DNA of 64,000 nucleotides from Tetraselmis striata (lineage: Eukaryota > Chlorophyta > Chlorodendrophyceae > Chlorodendrales > Chlorodendraceae), in the NCBI GenBank assembly GCA_006384855.1, contig VCJN01002147.1, positions 62,001-126,000 on the forward strand, given 5' to 3'. The notes below the pieces were generated by a model. That model searched no databases. It saw only the letters and a list, made by a program, of their open reading frames with translations, and was not told the DNA's origin. Below are positions 1 through 11,795 of this stretch, one piece after another; the stretch's first letter is position 1, and every line of letters starts with the position of its first letter. The translations under genes and the position numbers were made by a program.

Positions 1-134
1 GCATAGAGATCACACCAAACCGCATACCGTAAGCCGGTGGTCTGTTCCTACTGCTGTCATATTACATCTCTTATTCGGCTGATTATGCACTGCTGTATAG
101 TCGACCCGCAACCACTACCCGTACTGGAGTCACC

Positions 135-171
135 ATTCACTGACCTTCCTTCTAGGCGAAGGTCAGTGAAT
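135..171. repeat. Perfect 13-bp inverted repeat (hairpin)
   Basis: Arms at 135-147 and 159-171 are exact reverse complements around an 11-nt loop. It lies in the non-coding stretch before the first exon in the window. No gene or element end can be tied to it. Confidence 0.7.
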
Positions 172-401
172 GCGCCTGTTTGACAACATCATGTCGATAA
201 TTGTTTGTTGGCGTGGTGTATTATCAGACGTAATATGGTTACAGTGGTGACTACACGCATAGTATTTAATCATATAGGTTTTCCCACTGCGCGCTGTCAA
301 GGGGGGGTGGGGTGGGGGGTCAACAAAATATCCGATGCCATGCAAACCAGCGTGTTTTGTGCAGGAGTCACTTCCTACTCATATTGTGCACTTCTTGACA
401 G

Positions 402-949
402 TGGCAGCCCCCCAAGACAGCAAGGCCACGATGGGCCGCGCCTCATCCCGCACGCATTCCCTCCCTGCTGCCTTGCGCCGCGTACAGGACCCGGCAACCG
501 GCGCGTTCCGGCCCCAGGAGGACGGTTACCTCAACGGGGCGGGCGGCCCCGCGGAGGCGCTGCTGGCGGCGTTCCTGGAGGCACTCGGGCGCTCCGCTGC
601 CCCGCCGGCCCGCCTGTACCTACAGGGGCAGCGATGGGGCAGCGCGTTCCCCGCGCCTGTGTCCCGCTTCTCCAGCACCTCCACCCCCGGGAAGTACCTC
701 GCCACCGAGCACGCCGACGTGGGGGGCAGCCGCGTGGAGGTGGCGGGCGTCGTGTACGAGACGGCAACGCCTGATCTGCGTCCGCCTGAGGGCGGCGGGG
801 CTGAGGGGCGCTCGGGGGAGCAGGACTTCTTCATGGACACCGAGCTTGGGCTGTACTACGCCTCCGACTTCTGCTCCACGCGCGTGCCAGGCGTGGAGGC
901 GGCCGTGCTGTCCGGTCTGGATGCCGCGGAGCACATTGCAACGGGATGA
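402..949 (+). CDS. Renalase-like FAD-dependent oxidoreductase, 3' terminal exon
   Basis: The open frame ends at the TGA at 947-949. Its second half has the C-terminal layout of renalase and related flavin amine oxidases. There is a segment with LYLQGQRWGSAFPAP, matching the family's HRW..A.P strand. Near the end LGLYYASDFC followed by VPGVEAAVLSGLDAAEHI matches the closing FAD-contact motif (GD..-x-VEgA.lSG..AA). The Rossmann N-terminus is absent, so this is only the last exon and the gene begins left of the window. A pyrimidine-rich stretch ending in AG at 400-401 is the probable acceptor, which puts the exon start at 402. An insertion rich in Pro, Gly and Glu interrupts the usual family sequence. 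Family assignment is fairly secure; the substrate cannot be inferred. Confidence 0.62.
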
Positions 950-2143
950 CAAAGGCGGTGGCAGCGGCGAAGCTTACGGGGCATGCCCCAGAGGTGCAGC
1001 GGGGGATTCATGTAGAGTCAGTTTGGTGCGGTGCTGGCCAGTGATGGATGTCATCGGCAGAATGGTTGCCTTCCTCTTTCTCTTTTTGCCAGCGGTTTTT
1101 GGGCTTAGTTTGTTGCCAAGCATTGGTGGGGATGGTTGCCGTATCACCAAGGGTGCGCGGGGAGGCCGATGCAAGAGAATCACCTGGCAGCCACATGGGG
1201 GGAAGTTGGAGAGTGTTGAACACAGGGACACTGAAGAGAACCACTGTGAGAATTTGGAGAAACAACGGTGATTGATGGGATTCATTCCGAAGAAGATTGG
1301 GATGCACTGTGAAACAGCAAAGGAGAGTTTCAGGCGATGGCATAAACTGGGAGAGGTTATTGAAGAAAGATATAGGGAGAACCGGAACGCCTAGAGCGAA
1401 CTACGGGAGAGAATGGCAAGAATGGCATAAGAGCGGTGATTGGGGTTACCGCGAGACATTAGGGACGGTGTGCGGCCCATGGTAGACACAGAGGGAGATC
1501 GTGTGAGGCAATCAGTAGGTGTGGTGGGAGCTACTTGGAGACCGCTCGAGAGACTACTGGAGCACTGAGAGCTAATGGGAGGGGTGTGCCAAGTGTTCAA
1601 TTCAATATTTATTTGTTGGATCTAGCAGTAGCCCTATGGGTATGGATACCCCCCCCCCCCCCCCCCTGGGATTTTCCGGTGCGGTCTGTGATCGGTTGTC
1701 GTGGTGGTAGAAGGTGGCGAGGCCGGCCCCTCCAAGTGAAATGTGCCTGTAACTCCCGAGCAAGGTAACGTACTGGCACGATTGTTCGTCTCCTTACTAC
1801 CCATAATTGTTATTTGGCTTCATTGATCACATTCCTGTTGTCGATTAACCATTATTGAGGCGCCTTAGGATTATATATCTGGATTGTTGAGGCCTTATTG
1901 GGATTACTGTTGCTTGAGGTTCCATTCCATCCTTGGAATCACACATGAGAGTACAAAATATCAGAAGCGACCGCCTCTGCTACCGTCGGCGGCAAGTTAA
2001 TAATCCAGTTCGAAATTACACCTGAGTATCAATCTTTAGTACTCCTAGTGAGCGACGACTGTTAGGGTCCATCACTGTAGGAATCACTGCCGAGCCAGCC
2101 TGAGACCCTCCATTGCGTCGGGTGTGCTCAACCCTATCAACGC
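950..2143. other. Gene-free stretch with a C18 tract
   Basis: This is the region downstream of the renalase-like exon, presumably 3' UTR then intergenic. Frames are short and overlap on both strands with no recognisable domain. A pure C run lies at 1649-1666. No RNA gene or element end was recognised. Confidence 0.5.
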
Positions 2144-2775
2144 GTGAATGATTTGCGGGCCCACATGAACTCCTCGCCGGCCTGTCTAGCCGCCCGGCCG
2201 GCCGACGGATGTCCAGTTCGTGACGCAGATCGGCATTTGATGTCGGCGTGCCAGCGCTGCGGCTTGTGGTTCCATGCTTCCGGCCTTGGTCGGCACTTTC
2301 GGTCTTGTGCGGCGGACGCGGCCCAGCCGGCTTCCGTCCTTCGCCCTCGCTCCGGGGGTGTGGCACATACCGCGGCGGGTTTGGGCAATATGCCCCCGGC
2401 TGCTCGCTGGTGTTTCGATCGTGACGCCCGCGGCGGCGCCTCGCAACTTGATTTCTTTGAGTCGACTCTCCTGTCCTTCCGGTGTGCTACTTGCGCTAAT
2501 GGATGCCCTAAGTCCGTGGTTGCCCTTGTCAAACCCCACCATGACGCCGCCCTTACCTACGCTCTCTCGTTCACGGGCCGCGCGAGCCAATCTGAGGCTG
2601 CCCATGCTGCGTGGAGTGCCTTCCTCTTGTTCTTCAGGTTGATATTGCGGACCATGGCTGACTCCCCGCCGGGGTCTTTATCCCCCGACCCGGTGGCGGA
2701 CTACCGCGACAACCGTCTGTCGCATTGGGAGTGTGGTGACCTAGACACGTTGTTCGGCCTCGCGCGTACGCATGC

Positions 2776-4438
2776 ATGCATCTGTTCGGGCTACTCCTCA
2801 TGATTACGTGGCTCCGGCGTCGGCCAATTGTGGGGACCCACCGCCGGTTACCAAACGCCAAGCTGCTCGGGCCTCGGCCTTGGCTACGATGGGCGAGTAC
2901 AGCCGAGCGCGCAGCTGCCGCCCTTCACTCAGTCCCGCTCGCGCCCGCTGCCCCGCGGCTTCACGAAGAGCTCATCCGCTTGCATCCCCAGACCCCGGAC
3001 CCTGTTCCTTGCGCGCTCCAGGATCCGTTCTCGTTGGACCGCCTCACTTTCCCTGAGGCTTCGGTGGACGTTTGCGAGGTGTTGTCCAGCAGCCCCAATG
3101 GTTCTGCCCCATTCCTCGATGGCATCCGCTTTGAGGCTCTCCGTGCCCTCTCATCGCGCTCCCACCTCCGTGGCATAGCCGAGGCCATCGCGAATGCGGA
3201 GGTCCCTGCTGGCGTCGCCCATTTCCTTTCCTCCGCTACCTTGGTTCCCGTAGATAAGCTCACACCGGCGGAGCGCACTGCGTTGGAACTTAGTGCCGGA
3301 GACATTAAGGGGTCCGTTCAGCCCATTGGCATCGGCAGCGTGCTCGTCCGGCGGTACGCTATGCGCGTCCTCTTGCGCGCTCATGGCGAGCTCATCGCCC
3401 AATGGCTTGCCACCCGCGGCCCGCTCGGTTTTGGCGTGAAGGGTGGCGTGGAATTAGTTCAATTCCTTGTGCGATCTCTCCTAGACTCGGATCCATCACT
3501 CGTCTTGGTGCAGCTTGACGCCGAACTCGCGTTCAATTCCTTCTACCGCTCCGAAATGTTCCGCACACTGCTCGAGGCCGGTTTGGCAGCCTCTATTGCG
3601 TTCGGCGCTCATGCTTTATGGTCAAGTAGAGTCCAATCTGTGCGTTTTCGACGGCTCCCAACCCGGTCCCTCTCTCCGGATTCCAAGCCGCCGAGGGGTC
3701 CGCTAGGGTTGCGTCCTCGGCTTCATCCTGTTCGCTGCCGTCGCTGCCCGAGTGTATGCTCGCATCGCCGCGGCTGCCCCCAGTCACTCAGTGTTGGCGG
3801 CTGTCTCTAACGACGTCAACCTAGTCGGCCCCGGTGACGGACTTGCGTTTGCTACGTGGGTGGCCCCGTCCGCTTTTGCCGCCGTTGGGTTAAGCGTCAC
3901 CATTCGCAAAAGACAGGCGTATTGTCAGCTTGGCTCTTCGTCCCCGTTCGGCGCCCTTCCTTTTGGGCATTTGTTGCATGGTGTTGCAGCCTCCTCGTCC
4001 GGAATCAAGGTGCTTGGTGCCCCTGTGGACTCGGCCACTTTCGCGCGGGACCTGTTGGACAAAACGGTCGAAAAATTTCACCAGTTCGGCTCCCGGCTTA
4101 TCGGTTTGGCCGACCACTTCCACTCCCACACGCTACTCGTTTGCTGCGGGTTTGCGGCCGTCGTTTCGGCCACCACCTCCGCTCCACGCCTTGGGGCTTG
4201 GGTCGCTCTGAGGGGTATGGCGACAATATTACGTCCTTCCTTGAAAATGCAGACGGCGCCGCATTTTCAACCCTTGCCGGCATATGGGGTGTTAGCCCCG
4301 ACCTCTTGGATACGCCCTCCATGCGCACGCAGCTGTCCCTCCCGGTCCAATTTGGGGGCCTCGGCATCGGCGATAATGTGGTTATCGCAGATGTCTCCCA
4401 CATCGGCGCTGCCGCCCTTGTGGTCGGCCAAGCTGTGA
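2776..4438 (+). pseudogene. LINE reverse transcriptase region
   Basis: Visible RT motifs are PIGIGSVLVRR (the R-P-I-x block), GFGVKGGVELVQF (the Q-x-G block), and motif A as QLDAELAFNSFYR, in which the usual Asn of L-D-A-x-N is altered. The motif B and C region is out of frame with these. The catalytic FxDD position reads SNDVN here, while the copy at 58628 has FYDDAN. Two frame changes between about 3650 and 3860 and the altered catalytic box show that this polymerase is dead. Confidence 0.8.
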
Positions 4439-4781
4439 CTTTCCTCCGTGCTCAACACGCCACCCTGAGCGACGCCGGCGCGTTCCTTTCCGACCCGTCC
4501 GGCGTATCCAGCCCTCATGACCTCTACCTTGTTGGGGCGTCCTCGATTCACCAGGCGTTGGCACTCCAACGTTGGAGCCCGATGCCGGCGCCAACGTGTC
4601 AGCGCCGATGTGGGCTGTCGAGCTTCGCGCTGCTCATACCTGTGTCGTTGATGAGTGTGGAGACGCGGTGCTCGAGGATCTAGCGGGGCCGTTGGCCTCT
4701 GCCCTAAAGTTGCTGCCCTCCAAGCGCTCCCACGTTGCCCGTGCCGGCTGCTCGGCCGCTGGGGTTTAGCCGGCATCTGCG

Positions 4782-5829
4782 ATGCGCTCCATGCGGAAAG
4801 TCCAAGAAACCCTGGGTCACCGCATTCACAACATTCACACGGTCAGCTTCGCAAAGCTTGCTGCGCGTATGCCTACAAGCGGCCCTGACAGCAACCGCTT
4901 CCGAGGCCGCCTCTTACGCGCTGCGACAGCGTTCCTGGTGACTGATTTTCCAAGTGAGGGTCGCCTTGGTGAAGTCCGTGAGCGTTCCCCTGAGTACTAC
5001 GATTCCATGTTCCGCGGTGCCGCTTGCCGCCCATTTGGCCTTCCGGCGGCTCCTGTCCTCTACCTTGGCGAGCCATGTCCTTGTGCTTTTTGCTCCTTCT
5101 CGGTACAAGGTATGCTAGCCCGTTTTGAGGATGCCGGCGTGGATTTCATGCCTTCCACTCGGGCGGTCGCGTACGTTGATCACGTGGCACGTTGCTCTAG
5201 GGGCGACTCCAATCATGCCGCACACGAGTGGGCGGCACATGGCCTTTCCGACGTTTGCCAGGACGTGAAGTCCGTCCTGGGCGTGGGTGTCCAGATCCTC
5301 ACGGACCCGTCGGTGCTTGTTTCTCTTCCGAAGGGCAGCGACGGGCGGCCGGCCGATGTTGGGCTTTTGGGGTATGATGGTATCCGCGGGAACACGGTTG
5401 CTGTCGATACCACCATTGCCCCTATCCTCGGCGTGTCAAGCTCGGATCCAACGACTGCATAGCGGGCTGCAGAGCGCCACAAAATCCAGAAGTATGACGA
5501 GGGTGTCCCGAAACGCTGCCGGCATGCTTCGCTTTGTTCCTTTCGCCGTTTCCGAGTTTGGCTCGCTGGCCCCGCAAGCTGAGGCCTTCTTGGTGGAGCT
5601 CGCGAAAGCTAGCCACACACACACTGGCCAAAAAATCGGCCAGCTTTTGTCTGCGTGGCGCCGCCGTTTCTCCTTGCTCATCAACATGGCACATGCAGAC
5701 AACGTTCTTGGCGGGGTCGCGGCCGCGCGCGCGGCACGTGATGGTGCTCCCGCACCTGCGTCGCGTCGCTCGTCGGCCTGTGTTGCTATGACTCGGGTCA
5801 TTGGCTGCAAGCGTCCTCGCCGCGGCTGA
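4782..5829 (+). pseudogene. LINE C-terminal zinc knuckle and restriction-like endonuclease
   Basis: A CCHC knuckle (CAFC ... HVARC) precedes a block reading RPADVGLLGYDG then VAVDTTIAPIL. This is the PD-(D/E)xK-like endonuclease arrangement of R2-type LINEs (RPAD, 12-15 residues, VaVDvTv). A helical tail follows (FVPFAVSEFGSLAP ... LLSAWRRRFSLLINMAHA). A stop at 5460-5462 and a following frame change separate the knuckle/endonuclease from the tail. The copy at 51829 keeps the same region in one open frame. Confidence 0.75.
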
Positions 5830-6035
5830 TAGCCTACCCCGGGGCGGTGGTCCCTTTGGTTCCCGGCAGCTTGGCGACTTCGTGGTTCCCTTGGCTCTTC
5901 CTTGGGTCTTGGCTCCCTGGCCTCCTGCTCGACCTTGGTTTCATGCTTATGTCTCTCTTTTGCTGGCAACCTTTCATAGTTGTTGTTATTTCTGTTTGTA
6001 GTGCGCATTTGTTAAAGCCCTGATGTTATAAAAAT

Positions 6036-7009
6036 CACTGTTAGAAGGATCTGGCCTGTAAATAATTTGATCGCCGTTAAATACTTACTGGGGTTTAGTC
6101 ACACATGCGCTGAGTGCTGGCGGGCCCGCGCAGCGGTAGTGTGCGGTTCGTACTCGTACTAATGTTAGTCCGGGTGCGTCACATCTGCCGTAGTCGGACA
6201 CTTTGAGAAAGTTCTAGCTTGCAGCGCAAGCGGGCAGTCGATAGCTCCCGACCTTGCCTGCCTCAGTCTCTACTAGCTGTAAGGCGTATGAAGCGAGCCA
6301 CCGCGCTCATCCCGTTGGTTGTAGCGCGCTTCTCGCGCTACATTAAACGCCCTACGCACCGCGTCGGGTGGGAGCACATTGATTACCACTCGTCTCGGCA
6401 CGACGCTCTGACGAGCATCTCTATATCAACATGTCGAGCAACAACGCAGAGGAGGCGGCTGTCGAAGCCGCCCGCCGCCACCGCAGCCGCCCGTGTCGCC
6501 GCATTGGACGCCGATATCGCGTTGGAAGCCGATACATATCGGAGTCATCCGAACTATTCTCGAAGCCCTACGTGTCGATCTCCAGGGGCATCACGCGGTT
6601 CAACCCAGCAAGCCCACCCGTGGCGCTGCCGCTACGCACTCTAGCCAGCCAGAGGATTTAGCCCCCTCCAGGCGCCCATGCTGCCCCACCACAGCCCCGC
6701 CCCGGTGACCCCAGTGCGGTTGCCGATTTGATGTGGAAGGTGTGGTCCCATCTTATCGCCGTGGGGTTTTCCGTACACCCCGCTCAAGGGTTTTCCGCCG
6801 TGCCGGATCTGTTTGACATTTCTTCCGGCGAAACTCACAGTGACCTGGCCGAGAGCCGTCATTGGGTCACCCTCGACAAGTGTGGCGGCCGGGCGGGAGA
6901 GCAGCGACCGCCCAAAAGAGAAATTGCTTGCTACCCTCGCACGGCGGGACGTGCAAAGGGCGGGTGGGGGGGGAAGCGGACGATGTAGTATGTAGCCAAC
7001 TCCACGCAG
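6036..7009 (+). other. Short overlapping frames, possible element remnant
   Basis: Three frames between 6219 and 6990 each carry a plausible Ala-, Arg- and Pro-rich stretch, for example the small ORF from 6431 beginning MSSNNAEEAAVEAARR. The coding-like signal hops between frames, as in a decayed gag-like or ORF1-like gene. No domain was recognised and no function is proposed. Confidence 0.25.
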
Positions 7010-8875
7010 CGACGGCTCGATGGCGTCGACCAACTGAGTGTCCGGGCTGCGAATCAAAACATGGGCACAATGTGTGGCGGCGGCTCGATGGCGCCCACCG
7101 GCTGCGTGTCCGGGCTGCGCAAGTGACCGGGGGCTAGGGTGCAGCGGCGTCATGTTGGCGCCGTACCTGCTGCGTACCCATGCCTTGAAATCCGCCGGGC
7201 GCAGGATGCAATGGCGGCACGATGGGTCCGGCCTGCTGCGTGCCCGGTATGCGGAGGCGGCCGGGGCACATGGTGCAGGGACGGCCCGTGGCGCCGAACA
7301 GCTGCTTGCGCATGCCGCGGAAGCGATGACCGGGGGCCTGGGTGCAGCGGCGGCCCGTTGGCACCGACCACTGCGTGCGCATGCCGTGGAGGCAGCTGGG
7401 GCACATGGCGCAGGGACGGCCTTACGGCGCAGACCAGCTGCGTGCCTATGCTACGAAAGCGGCAAGGGCAAAGGGCCCAGAGGCGGCCTGTTGGCGCCGA
7501 CCACCTGCATGCACGCGCCGCGGAAGCGACCGGGGCACAGGTGCAGTGACGGCCCGTTGGCACCGACCCGCTGCTTGCTCATGCCGCAGAAGCGACCGCG
7601 GCACATGGCGCAGGTATGCCTTGACGGAGCCGACTAGCTGCGTGCCCGGGCCGCGAAAGCAACCATGGCACAAGGTGCAATGACGGCTTGATGGGGCCGG
7701 CCAATTGCGTGCCCGAGGCAGCGACAACAACCGAGGCACGACGTGCAGCGGCGGACCGTTGGCGCCGACCAGCTGTGTGCCCGGGCCGCGGAAGCGACAG
7801 GGACACATAATGCGGTGGCGTCCCGTTGGCGCCGACCAGCTCAGTGCGGAGGCCGCGGAAGCAACCGCGCGCGGCACATAATGTAGTGGCGGCCCGTTGG
7901 CGCTGACCAGCTGCGTGCGCATGCCGCGGAGGCAACCGGGGCGCATGGTGCAGGGACGGCTTGATGGCGCCGACCAGCTTCATTGGTGCCTTGGCCGCGG
8001 AAGCGACCATGGCACATGGTGCAGTGGCGGCCCGTTGGCGCCGACCACCTGCGTGCGGAAGTCGCAGAGGCGACCGGGGCATAAGGTGCAGTGAAGGCGC
8101 ATTGGCGCCGACAAGCTGCTTGCGCAGGCCGCGGAGGGGGCGGCCGGGGCACACAGTGCCGTGACGGCTTGTCGGCGCCGATCAGCTGCGGGGCCGGGCT
8201 GCGAAGCAACCATGCCACAAGGTGCAATGGCGGCGTGACGGCGCCGCCCAATTGCGTTCGCGAGGCCGCGACAACAACCGAGGCACGACGTGCAGCGGCG
8301 GCCCGTTGGCGCTAGGGAGATGCGTGCGCATGCCGCGGAAGCGACAGGGACACATGATGCGGTGGCGTCCCGTTGGCGCCGACCAGCTGCGTGCGCACGT
8401 TGCGGAGGCGATCGCGGCACATGGTGCAGTGGCAGCCCGTTGGCGCCGATCAGCTGCGTGCGCAGGCCGCAGAGGCGACCGGGGCGCATTGCGCAGGGCC
8501 GGGCTGACTGTTGCGACCAGCTGCGCGCCTTGGCCGCGGAAGCGACCATGGCTCATTTTGCAGAGACGGCATGTTTGAGCCGAACAGCTGCGTGCGCGGG
8601 CCGCAAAAGCGGCCGGGGCACATGGTGCTGTGGCGGGCTGGTAGCGCCGACCAACTGCGTGTCCGGGGCGGCGAAGGCGATGGAGACACCATCGTGCAGC
8701 GGCGGCCCGTTGGCGCCAGCCAGGTACGTGCCCAGGCTGTGGAGTCAACCGGGGGGGCACATGGTGCAGAGGCGGCCCGATGGCGCCAACCAACGTGGGT
8801 GCCCGGAGGTTGAATACAGTGGTGGCCGGTTGGCGCCGACCAGCTGTGTTCCTGGCGGGGCTGCGAAGGGCAGCC
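7010..8875. repeat. Minisatellite, about 28 units of 66-67 bp
   Basis: Tandem diverged copies of a GC-rich unit. Most contain GTTGGCGCCGACCAGCTG, then a GCCGCGGAAGCGACC-like block and GGCACATGGTGCAG. Successive starts at 7351, 7417, 7483 and 7550 give a period of 66-67 bp. Because 66 is a multiple of three, long open frames appear on both strands (up to 344 codons on the minus strand, 8182-9216). These are by-products of the repeat and are not annotated as genes. Confidence 0.9.
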
Positions 8876-9017
8876 CGGATGTGGCACGGAGTAGCGCGTT
8901 GAAGCCGCAGATCCCACTTGCGCATGAATCGTTCCTGCCCCGCAATGGCGGTCTTCTTCACCGGCGAGCCGAATGCCGGTGGCATGGGGGGCTTTATGTG
9001 CCGCGAAGCGTTAAGAG

Positions 9018-9048
<31 letters not shown>
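9018..9048. repeat. Poly-C tract (C31)
   Basis: A pure run of 31 C just beyond the minisatellite, followed by GCCG and more C. It generates poly-Pro and poly-Gly frames with no coding meaning. Confidence 0.9.
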
Positions 9049-9049
<1 letters not shown>

Positions 9050-9268
9050 CCGCCCCCCCCCGAATCAGTCGAACGGTTTCCGTTCGGGACACTGATTGTC
9101 GGCGCGAAGAGCCGGCGCGCGGTGCCCTCTGGACGATCGTCGATTGCCTCCCGGCCAGCGAGACATGTCATCGGGTTGGGCGCGGTTCGTGAGTTATTAG
9201 TGGCTTGTAATTCCAAAGACCTTGCATGTCACGAAGACACGAGCTCCGTTGCAGCGTTACCCCATTGT

Positions 9269-10345
9269 GGGTGCGCCGCCACGACAAAGGTGGGGACAGA
9301 CAAGCCCTGTTATGTACTCTACACTGCTGTACTTTGTACTGAGGGAGCCGACGAAGGAGCGAAGAACTGGCGACCGAGGCGGACGAGAACGAGTACAAGC
9401 CAAGCGAAGTACGAGTATGAGCATTGCGAGTGCGAGTACAAGTGAAGGCGAAGTACTGGGACGAGGACGACGAGGCAACAGTACGCGCGACTATAAGGCG
9501 ACTAGTAGTGCAGGACAGTATTACGAGTACCCACATGGGGTGCAAGTAACCTGTACTTACGCCTGCGTACCAGCAGGAGCGCGATTGTTGTGCGCGCTGG
9601 TAAAATACCTAGCGTTAAATAGAGCGCTGCCTTAGGAGCGTATTACCAGTAGGTACTAGAACCTACTGGAAGCATCTAGAACGCTATAGCATTTGCTATA
9701 GCAATAGTAGATAAATAGTATATCACTGTGCTGCGGACAGACGAAGGTGCTAGCAACCTGTCTGTAGTTAGTTGAGTGTCACTAAAATAGCGACGGGCCG
9801 CGGGTTAGGACCGCACACGTCGATTTTAGTATTAGTATAGTAGTTACACGCAGCCCAAGTGGTGGAAATTGGAATCTATACGCAGCACGGAATGACGGAA
9901 ACCAGCGACTATAAATAGGCCGGCAAAACCACCGCCGGGCCAGTCACCCAGGTTACCGGCATTATTCCGGTACTGTAAGAATCCCTTTTCCCAAATCTCC
10001 GCTCATTATTCCTGGCCGTGTGGAATAACGATCCAATGGGCCCTCGACTCAGCTCCTGCATTAGGACTAATCTATGGCTAGACGACTATTCGGCCTAAGT
10101 CCTAAGGGGGCTGTAACAAGCCCCGTGGTGCTGCTTTAAAGCACACGATGTAGTAGAATGCGGGAGCAGCGCTACCCGGGATGGCTGCGTCAGGAACCTT
10201 ACGCGGATGGTGTCGTACGGGAGTACGATGTCGATGCAGCTCCTCGACGCTCTACGGAGTCGATGCAGCCCCTTGGGCGGTACGGCATACTAGCACCGGA
10301 CATAATAGCACCGTATATCGCTTTTCCAGTCGGATCACGAGTCAG
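9269..10345 (+). repeat. Dispersed repeat related to 18832-19085, with unexplained DNA between its two matches
   Basis: Blocks at 9269-9320 and about 10110-10345 match 18832-18875 and 18860-19085. Shared landmarks are ACAAGCCC followed by a GTGCT/TTAAGCACAC hairpin-like block, then ATGCGGGAGCA, TACCCGGGATGG and GTCGATGCAGCTCCTCG. A TATA-like CTATAAATAGG sits at 9909-9919. It could be a terminal repeat or promoter of an unrecognised element. The 9320-10110 stretch holds nothing recognisable. Confidence 0.45.
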
Positions 10346-10747
10346 CCCGCAAGACTTTCCATGTTGCTTATTCGGCCGCCGCTGCGTGGGTGTTGGGCCT
10401 TTGCCCGCGCGGAGGTTCCGCGCTTGTCACTTGCCTTGGCCCCACGTGTGGTATTGATCCCTGATGGCTTCGCTCTACGGATGGCTCAAACCGGAGCGCT
10501 ACGGATTTCATTCTGGTTCATCTACCCATCTGCCCCGCAGCGAACTACAAGCACCGCATGCATACCGCTTTGAAGAATATGTGGGCATCTGCGGCAATTG
10601 ACGCGGGGGCAGTGCTTGATTGGGACCGCTCGGGAGCCGGCGACTTGACTCTGCGACGAGTGGGCTGCGCCCAGCGGACCGCTCGCGGCCGTCGGACCTG
10701 ACGCTGGCGGGGTGCGTGGGGGGGGGGGGGGGGGGGCGTTCGATTAA

Positions 10748-11107
10748 ATGATCGACTTCGCGTGCGTGTCCTCCGCGACCCCCACTTGGAGCAACGACCC
10801 CCGTTGGTGCACCCCGGGGATCACGGCGACCGAGGCGGAGCAGGGTAAGTTGGCAGCGGACCGGGCGTCTTCCGCCCCAGTGCAGGGTGTTCACCGGTAC
10901 TACCCTTTTGTGGTTGAGGACCGCGGCCGTCTCGGTAAGTCCGCTTTGACCGTGGTCTACATCTTCGCGGTGTTGCTGGTTGTGCGCAACTTCCCTGACG
11001 GTCCTTCCGCCCCGACCTCATGCTTCCTTCGTGGTCAGTCCGTTCAGGCACTTCGGAACTTTATCGCTAGCCACGCTGCTGAGTTCCGCCGTCATGAGCT
11101 TACTAGC
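10748..11107 (+). pseudogene. Fragment of a second LINE lineage (C-terminal region)
   Basis: The frame reads a degenerate form of the block that follows the endonuclease core in many LINE ORF2 proteins: a Pro/Thr strand, then AEQGKLAAD, then YPFVVEDRGRLGKSA and a hydrophobic helix. The YP-x-V-V-E-x-x-G-R-x-G pattern is typical of these tails. It does not match the LINE at 2144 at sequence level, so it is a different lineage, possibly the one seen at 17353. A G19 tract at 10718-10736 lies just upstream. Confidence 0.5.
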
Positions 11108-11206
11108 TCATGTAAATATAGCACCGTATATGTGCCGTTAAAAGTACAATATCCCATAAAGTTATTCGCCCGGGAGGCCGGGACATCGGCCGAAACCGCC
11201 CCATCA

Positions 11207-11345
11207 CTTGACCTCGTCTTGCGCCAACTGCAGTCGTAGGCCTGACATAGCCTTTAGACCATTGCGCCTCATTCGAACTCCGAAGGGCTAATGCGTCAAC
11301 CCGGTAAACCCAGGACACGCCGGGCCGATATTGCCGAAATACTTT
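11207..11345 (-). mobile_element. SINE-like repeat, minus-strand copy
   Basis: The stretch containing GCGCCAACTGCAGTCGTAGG, then TCATTCGAACTCCGAAGG and AAACCCAGGACACGCCGGG is the reverse complement of the body and 3' end of the repeat at 41600-41814. The tRNA-like head is not recognisable in this copy. Confidence 0.5.
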
Positions 11346-11795
11346 GACCAGGAATGTGTGCCGTACCGCGCCTGTTAAATACACGACGGGGGAAAAGAAA
11401 ACCCAACTACTAGTTATAAACAATACGAGCAGTACGACGAGATGATGATGATAAATAATAACGCGTGAATGACATCAGGCAATATCTGCAGGGTTTTCCA
11501 GGGCTACCGTCGCTTACCAGGGCTTACGACTCATCGAGTTTCCTCGCGCAGCAGCCAGTCAGTACGTAGTATCCCCGGGGATAATACTGAGTACAGGTGA
11601 TTTCCGATATCGCCTCCTGCTGCTAGCTCATGTAATTATACTGAGTACAGGATACGATATGGGGTACGACCAGGTTGCTGTAGCGGTGCTGGCGCTTGGC
11701 GGAGGTAATCCTTAATCGCCCAGACAGAGCGCGGCCGGCGTCAAAAGTATCGACCTCACCCACCTGCTCGTCACGTCCCCACCACATCCAACATC

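Larger units (their letters stand above)
2144..6035 (+). mobile_element. Non-LTR retrotransposon (LINE) with restriction-like endonuclease, long degenerate copy
   Basis: Three parts appear in the order expected of an R2-like LINE. An N-terminal C-x2-C-x11-H-x3-C finger lies near 2244-2303. A reverse transcriptase lies around 3000-4400. A C-terminal zinc knuckle plus restriction-like (PD-(D/E)xK type) endonuclease lies around 4970-5830. The reading is spread over several frames (open stretches 2144-2803, 2776-3810, 3752-4438, 4782-5462, 5287-5829), so this copy is inactive. Its 3' end is placed by comparison with the copy ending at 52887; both finish in a short A-rich tail after GCCCTGATG. The 5' limit is uncertain because no other copy in the window reaches that far. 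Similarity to the copy at 58628 starts at about 2259. Confidence 0.85.

Noticed and set aside
7010-8875. Possible CRISPR-like array
   Set aside because: Units are contiguous and diverge along their whole length; there are no unique spacers between constant repeats, and the DNA is eukaryotic.
8182-9216. 344-codon minus-strand ORF and several shorter ORFs in the minisatellite
   Set aside because: They result from a 66-bp period divisible by three; composition is Arg/Ala/Pro/Gly with no domain, and both strands are equally open.
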